A stretch of DNA of 64,000 nt. It comes from Melastoma dodecandrum (Eukaryota; Streptophyta; Magnoliopsida; Myrtales; Melastomataceae). Shown one piece after another: positions 53,880 through 64,000 of this stretch. Numbering within the stretch: position 1 is the first letter of the stretch; every line of letters starts with the position of its first letter. The notes beneath the pieces are model-generated. The model was not told where the DNA came from and did not search any database. It saw nothing but the letters and a program-made list of their open reading frames with translations. The stretch is taken from contig JARUPY010000290.1 in NCBI GenBank assembly GCA_029817715.1, forward strand, positions 1,922,001 to 1,986,000. Direction: 5' to 3'. The position numbers and the translations under genes were made by a program.

Positions 53880-54530
53880 AGGCCACGTGCATGGTTCCGG
53901 ACTGCGACATTGAAAATACAAAAAAGTCGCGGTTCAGAACCGCGACTCTCTTTAATTCCGCCAAAATGGCGGTCTCGAACTGCGACTTTATGATGGATAG
54001 TGATTGACGCCGTAAAAACGCGATTCTGAACCGCGGCATTGCTAAATGTACTAAGTGTCGTGATTCCCAACTGCAACATTACTATATATATTAAATGACG
54101 TGGTTTCGAACCTCGACAAGATGGCCAAGTTTGCTTAAGGTGTCCCTCCCCTCTCACAGACAAGTTTGCTTAGAGGCATAATTTTATCATTTTATTAAAC
54201 TACAAACAAAAAATGCCCAAGTAATGTGTCGCAGAAGATTCAAACCCTGACCTATGAGATTGGACTTGACGCTTCTCACCAATTGAGCCACCATACCATT
54301 GTCATGATTTAGAATCGCGCTACTTAGTATATGTAGCAATGTCACGATTCAGAACAGCGACACTTAACGTATTTAGCAATGTTGCGGTTTTAAATAATAT
54401 TTTTATGGGTCAATCACAATTTATCATAAAGTCGTGGTTCGTGACCGCGATTTTGATAAATTTCGAGAGTGCGGTGATTTCGAACCGGTGATATTTTTTT
54501 TTATATATTTTTAATGTTGAGGTATGAAAC
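53880..54530. repeat. Array of GC-rich short palindromes (AACCGCGAC type)
   Basis: Repeated variants of GTCGCGGTT...AACCGCGAC occur at about 53,887, 53,926-53,946, 53,965-53,986, 54,018-54,040, 54,057-54,076, 54,098-54,118, 54,310, 54,342-54,362, 54,433-54,453 and 54,475-54,490. The best copy is near 53,926-53,946. Spacers are AT-rich and carry AGCAATG or CATTGCTA. No coding capacity. A tRNA-like block sits in the middle. Confidence 0.6.
54222..54300 (-). repeat. tRNA-like (SINE-type) sequence
   Basis: The minus strand has TGGTGGCTCAATTGGTGAG (A-box-like) followed about 30 bases on by GGTCAGGGTTTGAATCTTC (B-box-like). There is no matching acceptor stem, so it is not a working tRNA gene. A SINE head or tRNA-derived fragment is likely. 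Confidence 0.45.
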
Positions 54531-54539
54531 AGCGACACA

Positions 54540-55461
54540 CAGACAATATTTTATTTTCGTACAATCTTCCCGCCGGCGGCTTCCGAAGAAGTAACGTACA
54601 TTCAACCAAATCCCATGCTCACGAGGACTGCTTAATTTGGGACATTAAAACTTGTCCTTCTAGCTGATCCAGACCTCACGCACGTGGCTGGCACTCCCCC
54701 GACACGACCCAGTTCACTGTTAGGTCGTGTGAAGGAAAGAAAAACGCAAACAAGCAGGTCCAGTTTTAGTTCAAGCGTTAGCCTTTGTTGCGTTTTGGTT
54801 TGTCCGAATCCGAGATTGTCAGTAAAGATGGGTTCACAAAGGTTAGGTAGTAGCATCGAGCGGCCCAGATCCCATCGTAATTTCCACGTGGCATGACGGG
54901 AGAGCCCACGGGACCCACCGCCACAGGGTTTGTCCGACAACCCCACCGCCCTAAAACCTCTCCGCTTTTCCTTTTCTTATTTTCCCGAACCGGTGGTCGG
55001 CGGTGGGTAGGGCCATGACCCGATCGACGGCGGCCGCTTCCGGGAATTGCCGCCCACCGCGGCCTCAACGAGAATATAATCATCATACTTACTTTAATCC
55101 CATCCTCAGCTCTAATTTCTAATTTGATTCTTATCCGAATATTTTATTGCGGCTATAATTTAGGGGAAATGTTGGGGAGCGAAGGAAGAAATATTTATTT
55201 ACCTAAAACGAAAATCAAAGTTGATTACTTAACAACGAATTACTACTCTCTATTAAATCAGTCTTCTAGATTTCTACAGTATTTCTTTCACTAATTCTCG
55301 TCGTCTTCCAAATCAAACCCTCTCTGACTTTCCTCCCCATCGACTTGAACAAAAGGAGAAAAAGAGTTGTTCTTTCAGATCCTTCCTCGATTTCGATTCC
55401 CATATCGAATCGGAAGGAGAACTCTGCCTTTTGCTAATCCCTGTTCGATCTCTAATTCCTC
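54540..55461. other. RHD3 promoter and 5' UTR
   Basis: GC-richer upstream region followed from about 55,250 by a CT-rich leader that ends at the RHD3 start codon. No other gene seen. Confidence 0.4.
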
Positions 55462-58400
55462 ATGGGTAAATTACTCATTCCTTTTGATTCCTTGCTTCTG
55501 ATGTGGCCATTGATGGTATTCATGGCTTTAGGGGTTGATGATTTGGGGAGGCTTGCGGTTTTTGGTTCTCCTTGTTGCTGTTTTTTATTTTGCTTGCTGA
55601 TTAGTGGTTGCAGTAGTGCTGCGACCGTTTTGGTTCTTGGTGTTTGATTGATGGTTGATTATTGCGGTTTCCTTTGATCTGGTTCTTTGGTGGGGTTTTG
55701 GCTGCTGGGACGGTGGTAGTCGGGGACAAGTTCCCGGCTTCTGCTTCTCAGTTGCTAATGCGGGGCTTTCTTTTTTAAGTTTCGGATCAATTAAGGATTG
55801 GGGAGTTTTGTGTGTTCGTTTCCAGTTTAGGTTTTTTGTGTATGTTATGGCCGTGACGGCTTGTTGCAGTTGGAGTTGAAGTGAAGACGCTTTTCCGATG
55901 TGGCTTACGGAGGTTTTTTGTGAAGTTGTGCTAAAATTGGGGAGTTTTATGTTGTTCGGGGAATATTTCACTGATGCATGGTGATGTTCTGTGGTCATTT
56001 TCTTTTGCTTCACAGATAATGCTGGTGAGTGTTGTTCGACTCAACTTATCGATGGAGACGGCGTGTTCAATGTTGATGGGCTCGAGCGTTTCATCAAGGA
56101 GGTTCAGTTGAGAGAATGTGGACTTTCGTATGCAGTAGTTTCCATTATGGGACCCCAGAGTAGTGGTATGTAAATCACAACTTCTTTGATCAAGCTTGCT
56201 TTTTGATAGCTTTAGCGCTTTTCTATCATCCAAGCCTTTATTGTAATCGAGGGTTTTCTCAGCTGATCATGGTTCAACAATTTCTTTCAGGGAAGAGTAC
56301 ATTGTTGAATCATTTATTCCGTACCAATTTCAGAGAAATGGATGCTTACAAAGGAAGGCACGCATAATTACTACATTTTCACTTCTTAACATTCCCGAAA
56401 GGTGCTCTAAGTACTTACTTCAATTTGATGTATAGATCTCAAACCACGAAAGGTATATGGATGGCTAAAGCAGCTGCAATTGAACCATGCACGATCGTGT
56501 TGGATTTGGAGGGGACAGATGGAAGGGAACGAGGAGAGGTCGATCTTCTATATTCTTTTTTGTGTCAATATAGTTTCACCAGGAGTCTCCATTGACTAGC
56601 ATCATTCGTTATAAGGATAAGGTGGCATACATATATATCGATCTTTCTTGTACCCCTATTAGTTGGGGAACACAGTTTTGAAACACTGATGCCCATCCTG
56701 ACTCTGAATAGCATAATCAGTATCAAATATTTATGTCTTGGAAGCCAATAAGATTTATGTCCATCATTTCAATGTGTGATTGTTTATGTGAGTCAACAAT
56801 ATTTCTTCCAGACAGTAGAGGTAGTTCCTATAAGCTTGGTAAGTTCCCAGTTGTTTTATGTACGCCTGTCTTGTCTGGATGGTTATACTTATGTCGTGCA
56901 TGTTGCTGTTAGGACTTCTCCTCTGGATATCCTTTTATGTTGGTTACATCCATCTGAAAATTGTTGAGACAGTCTCCATCTTTATCAGATTTCATGAATT
57001 AAGAAGCTTTCTTGCTTCTCATTTCAATATGTATTTTCTTGCAGGATGACACTGCATTCGAGAAGCAAAGTGCTCTTTTCGCCCTAGCTGTCTCTGATAT
57101 AGTGCTTATTAATATGTGAGGGCCTCTATTTTCAGTGTCTACATTGGTCCTTGTTCATTGAATAAAGTTATTCTGCAAAGTCATAAAAATAAATCTCCTA
57201 TTTAGGTGGTGTCATGATATAGGGCGAGAGCAAGCTGCCAACAAACCACTTTTGAAAACTGTGTTCCAGGTACATTTTTTTATTTTGGGTGTTGGGAATT
57301 TCCAGAACAATGTCATTTACTTGTTTCTTATTTAAGGTCATGATGCGATTATTCAGCCCAAGGAAGACAACTTTGATGTTTGTTATTCGAGATAAAACAC
57401 GGGTATGAAATATTATCTATTGCTTTATGTATGTGTGAGACTTTATCCATTTTGCAATGACATTGATGCCATTCCTTATTTATGTTACAGACGCCTCTGG
57501 AAAATTTGGAGCCAGTGCTAAGAGAAGACGTGCAAAAGGTAATGTTGGTTCCCCTTAACCTTTGTATGTCGACTGATAACCTTCTCTTCTGCTTACCTTT
57601 CTGTTTTTCATCTGCAGATCTGGGACAATGTACCAAAGCCTCAAGCTCACAAAGAAACGCCGCTTAGCGAATTTTTTAACGTACGTAACTTTTTCCTGAT
57701 GCAGATGTTAAGTGGAATTACTCCAGGTTTTTCTTTATTTAACCTGAAGCTCCTTTTGCTGATAAATGTCCAGGTGCAAGTTGTTGCTCTGTCTAGTTTC
57801 GAGGAGAAGGAAGAGCTATTTAAGGAGCAGGTATGTGTGTTTTGTGTGACCAATTATATTGGAGTATTCCGAGAATTTTTCGATAATATGGATTACTCTT
57901 TCTGATAATGCGGCCTTCTAAACTTACAGGTGGCAAGCTTAAGGCAGCAGTTTTTTCACTCCATTACACCTGGCGGGCTTGCTGGAGACAGGCGAGGTGT
58001 GGTTCCTGCTTCGGGTTTCTCATTCAGTGCCCAGCAAATTTGGAAAATTATTAAAGAGAATAAAGACCTCGACTTGCCCGCGCATAAGGTATATATATGC
58101 TGTAATATGAAATAGGGAAATGGGCCAGTTCAGTATCAGGTTATTCTGACACTTTAACGCCTTTAGGTCATGGTTGCTACAGTACGTTGCGAAGAAATTG
58201 CTCATGAAAAGTTCAACAGCTTTGCTGAAAATGAGGTTATTTTCCTGCTATATCACCAGTTTTTCTATGAATAGGTTACCGATACTTGCCAGTTAATGCG
58301 GAGGCTGACTGTTGTCTTATGAACTTTTAGGAGTGGTGTCACTTGGAGGAGGCTGCCCAGACGGGGCCTGTAGCTGGCTTTGGAGGAAAACTCAGTTCTA

Positions 58401-61323
58401 TCATCGATGCCTGTCTATCTGGGTATTGCTACATTTTTGGTTTGTTGTCATAGCTTATGGTTCATTTTGAATATCTCAGTCTATTGTAGAACAGTGCAGG
58501 TGAAATTTTGATTCCACTAGTGGTAATTGTCCAACAATTGTTGTAGAGGCCATTCAGTTTGATTGTTGCTAGTAGAACAAGAATATGTATTGTTAACTTC
58601 ATGATTCTCTCTCTTCCCCTGATAACGGAAAGGTTTCGTATCTGTTCTCTCTTCATAGGTATGGGATGGAAGCCACATACTTTGATGAAGGTGTCAGAAC
58701 TTCAAAGCAGAAGCAGCTTCAAGAAAGATTGCTTCAAGTAAGCTGATTAAAAAACTAATGGAAAGGAAAAAGATAATATAATTTTATGCAAAGAAAGCCA
58801 GATATTAGAAATGGATTTTGCCATGCTTTTCTTTCCACTGCCATTCGTAATTTTTCTGTAGTTGTGGATCAAGACATACATTGGAAACTTCTTAACTAAA
58901 ATATCCGAAAACATTGTGTGACAATAAATTGGTTTTCTTCTGTTTCCAATCAGCTTGTGCAACCGGCATTCCATTCTGTATTGGGGCATATAAGGTCTGG
59001 AACTCTTGATAAGTTCAAGGAAGCATTTGAGAAAGCTTTAAATGGAGGAGAAAACTTTTCTTCGGCTGCTCATAATTGCAGCCAGCATTATATGGCACTT
59101 TTTGACGAGGCATGTGCAGGTATAGTTTTGGATAATTTTGAGAGCTTGAGGTTGAGGCTTATTATCTGAATACTGGTGGATATGCTGAAGATTTCATTTC
59201 TCTCATAGCTCATATTTTACTACTGAAAGTTGGTGGTGTCATGCTATCTGTGCAATTCTTGCATATTTAAATCAGAGAGTGACCCGATGGAAATGTTTCT
59301 TCAGATGCCGTTATTGAACAAGCGAAATGGGATACATCTAAAGTAAGGGAAAAGTTCCGGCGCGATGTCGATGCTCATATTGCTTCAGTGCGAGCTGACA
59401 AGCTCTCTGAACTCACCAAAGCATATGAGGTAAGGAAAATTTGTCTTCTGCTGCCGGCCGGGAGCGACAAACTTGTTTGATGTGTTGCGGCTACTTTTCA
59501 GGCAAAGTTGAGTGGTGCCTTAGCTGGACCTGTGGAAGCTCTTTTGGATGAAGCAAATGAGAAAACATGGTTGTCCATAAGGAGTCTTCTTCGGCGTGAG
59601 ACAGAGTCTGCTGTCTCTGGTTTCTCCGGCGCGCTATCTGGTTTTGATATAGATGAACGTTCCAAGGAGGAAATGCTTTCTAGTTTACAAGACTATGCGA
59701 AGGGGGTTGTAGAAGGGAAAGCAAGGGAAGAAGCAGGAAGGGTTTTGATTCGGATGAAGGATCGGTTGAACCTCTAGCTGATTTATATCTTGTTCTGTGA
59801 TATTACTTGAATTTTAGTGTTTCACTGATCGGGATGTTTTCTCTGTATAGGTTCTCAACATTGTTTAGCCATGATAATGATTCTATGCCCAGAGTTTGGA
59901 CCGGAAAGGAGGATATCCGCGCAATCACGAAAACTGCTCGCTCTGCTGTATGAGAACTACATAGACATATCAACATGATTGCCTTGCTTCTCCATGTGCA
60001 TGTGAGTGTATTCTATTTTGAAGCTTGTCTTCAATTGTGCAGTCACTGAAGCTACTGTCAGTGATGGCTGCCGTGCGGTTAGATGACGAGCCCGATAATA
60101 TTGAGAAAACTTTAGCCCTTGCTTTATTGGATAGTAAGAGTGCTACAAGTACTGCTGAGAGGAGCATTACAACAGTTGATCCACTTGCTTCCAGCACTTG
60201 GGAAGAGGTAAAGCAATTTAGTTCAAAATTCAGGCTAGAGTGAGATTAAGAAATCCTTACGTCTGGTGATGGCACTGAAAACACTATATCTATTGGCAGA
60301 TTCCACCCTCCAGAACATTACTTTCACCTGTTCAGTGCAAGTCATTGTGGAGACAATTTAAGATAGAGACTGAATACACAGTCACTCAAGCTATTTCCGC
60401 CCAGGTGCATGGTCTCTCCTTTGTCACTTGTATTTCAACTCTGTTTGTTTCTTCATGTGATGAGAAGTCATGGGGCGGAAGGAACCAAGGGCTGAGTCTT
60501 TGTGGCTCTATATTTTCTGCTCTAGCATCTTTTGATTAGTTTATCATCAATGCGTCCTTATCCTTTTCTGAGATAAGTCATGTTTGCGGAAAAAGGGAGG
60601 TAATAATTCTTCTCTCATACACACATCAGGAGGCAAACAAGCGCAACAACAACTGGATGCCGCCTCCGTGGGCCATTGTCGCATTAATTGTTCTTGGGTT
60701 TAATGAATTCATGACACTCCTTAGGTATCTCCTCTTACGTACTTTTTGAGTCGATTATAACTCACTTGTAGTCGATCACAGGCGCTGTTGTTGACTCTTT
60801 CCCATGTCGGTGCTTGCAGGAATCCACTGTATCTAGGTGTCATTTTTGTAGGCTTTCTACTCATTAAAGCCATATGGGTGCAGCTGGATATATCAGGCGA
60901 ATTCCAAAATGGCGCTGTGAGTGTTACTCTTTTTCGTTTTCTTGTTGTGATGGTGTTCGGAGCCCCTGCTTACCCGAGGATGTTGAATAAAAGTAGTCCT
61001 CGCCCACCATGTGGTCAGCAATGACGTCTGTCTGTCCTGCTGTTGTGGCTCATTTGTATTTCCTTCTGATTCATTATCACCGGCCCTTATATTCACAGCT
61101 TCCCGGTCTCCTCTCAATATCAACTAAGTTCGTGCCCACCATTATGAACCTCCTCAAGAAATTAGCAGAGGAAGGACAGGTCCCAGCTCAAAGAAACCCC
61201 GCCAGCAGATCAAAGACTTCCCCTAACAGAGTCGGTGCTCAGAGCGGCATGTCTTCCACGGGATCCTCTGAAGTAATATTCGAAAACGGAACTGAGTACA
61301 CCAGCCCCTCGAAAGAAGACTAA
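55462..61323 (+). CDS. RHD3: RHD3, dynamin-like ER-membrane fusion GTPase
   Basis: Plant atlastin/Sey1 orthologue that fuses ER tubules and is needed for root-hair and cell growth. Coding exon 1 is only ATGG (55,462-55,465). The next exon begins at 56,016 (acceptor TTCACAG) and reads [19 protein letters not shown] when joined. GTPase motifs: G1 GPQSSGKST, G2 region SQTTKGIW, G3 [11 protein letters not shown]4 VIRDKT. Helical-bundle segments follow: [78 protein letters not shown]. Two membrane segments near the C-terminus are [17 protein letters not shown] and [19 protein letters not shown], then a cytosolic tail ending SPSKED. About 815 residues, around 21 exons, no lesion found. The close match to Arabidopsis RHD3 throughout supports the symbol over RHD3-like 1 and 2, though these are similar. 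Confidence 0.95.
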
Positions 61324-61856
61324 ATGAAGAATAAACAAGGTATTCTTAGCTCCTTGTCCTTGTATGGAATGCTAGCTTGTGTATGTTATTCCCCGGTGGT
61401 CGGGACGGCAACTGGGTCGGACTTTGATTCTTCTTACGAGGGGAGTTCCCACATAGTGTTGTGATATAACCATCCCCATATGGGAAATAGCCTTTTGTTT
61501 TTGTCTTTCTTTGTCAAGAGAACACAAGGAGTATTGTTTGGGAATGGTGATCTTGAGTGCAATTTTCCTTCTCCCTCAGCCCAATTCTTCCCCCCTTGTA
61601 ATATAATAAACTCAAATATAAATGGCCTTAACAGTGGTATTTACTTAAATAGTTTGCATAATTACAATAGCAGTTATGCATCGAACATCAAATGAAGTTG
61701 CATGTCCATATACGATGATTCAGTCATTTAATTTACCTTATTATTACTATTATTATTATTATTATTATTATTACTACTATTATTATTATTCTAGAACATC
61801 AGACAATTATCTTGGCAATTGGAATATGCTTTGTGCTCGGTTGCCTACCCGGAAGT
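61324..61856. other. Convergent 3' ends with a TAT/TTA microsatellite
   Basis: RHD3 3' UTR on the plus strand, then a TTA/TAT trinucleotide run at about 61,737-61,790 with a few C interruptions, then the receptor-kinase 3' end on the minus strand. Confidence 0.6.

Positions 61857-64000
<2,144 letters not shown>

Noticed and set aside
54222..54300. Functional tRNA gene
   Set aside because: A- and B-box-like blocks are present but no acceptor stem pairs; more like a SINE head.

Overview
This window is nuclear DNA of a flowering plant, most likely a eudicot. The evidence is many short GT-AG introns, AT-rich spacers, and recognisable plant gene families: an ABCC8-type transporter, an FLX-like protein, BGAL1-type beta-galactosidase, FVE/MSI4, RHD3 and an ALE2-like receptor kinase. 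I cannot name the species from sequence alone.

Layout. 1-1.7 kb holds a diverged dispersed repeat. 1.96-7.14 kb (+) is an apparently intact 10-exon ABCC transporter. 7.86-10.44 kb (+) is a SANT/Myb chromatin-type protein with a 41-residue internal repeat. 12.5-14.3 kb (-) is ribosomal protein eL6 with a non-coding first exon and telo-box promoter. 14.6-16.7 kb (-) is a broken, internally deleted ABCC copy. 21.8-24.25 kb (-) is an FLX-like coiled-coil gene with a probable frameshift near its 3' end. 24,487-29,827 is a complete Mutator-like element (MULE) with a perfect 10-bp target duplication, 55-bp terminal inverted repeats, 11 subterminal palindromes, a deleted transposase and an intact 612-residue plant mobile domain (PMD) gene. 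30.1-33.5 kb (-) is a DBP2/RH20-type DEAD-box helicase. 33.5-38.1 kb is a repeat-bearing spacer. 38.1-43.4 kb (+) is a GH35 beta-galactosidase with a C-terminal lectin domain. 44.06-48.39 kb (-) is an FVE/MSI4 WD40 pseudogene. 49.2-54.6 kb is transposon debris: a small MULE-like element, a second copy of the left-end repeat, a 5' fragment of a Ty1/copia element, and an array of GC-rich palindromes around a tRNA-like sequence. 55.46-61.32 kb (+) is RHD3, the ER-shaping GTPase. 61.86-64 kb (-) is the 3' part of an ALE2-like receptor kinase that runs off the window.

The housekeeping genes do not form a pathway or operon; each has its own promoter. The most interesting part is the MULE. It sits about 0.25 kb upstream of the apparent FLX-like first exon and about 0.29 kb past the RH20-like stop codon. 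It preserves a PMD gene while its own transposase is ruined. The same design of short GC-rich inverted repeats in arrays recurs in two or three unrelated-sequence elements elsewhere in the window.
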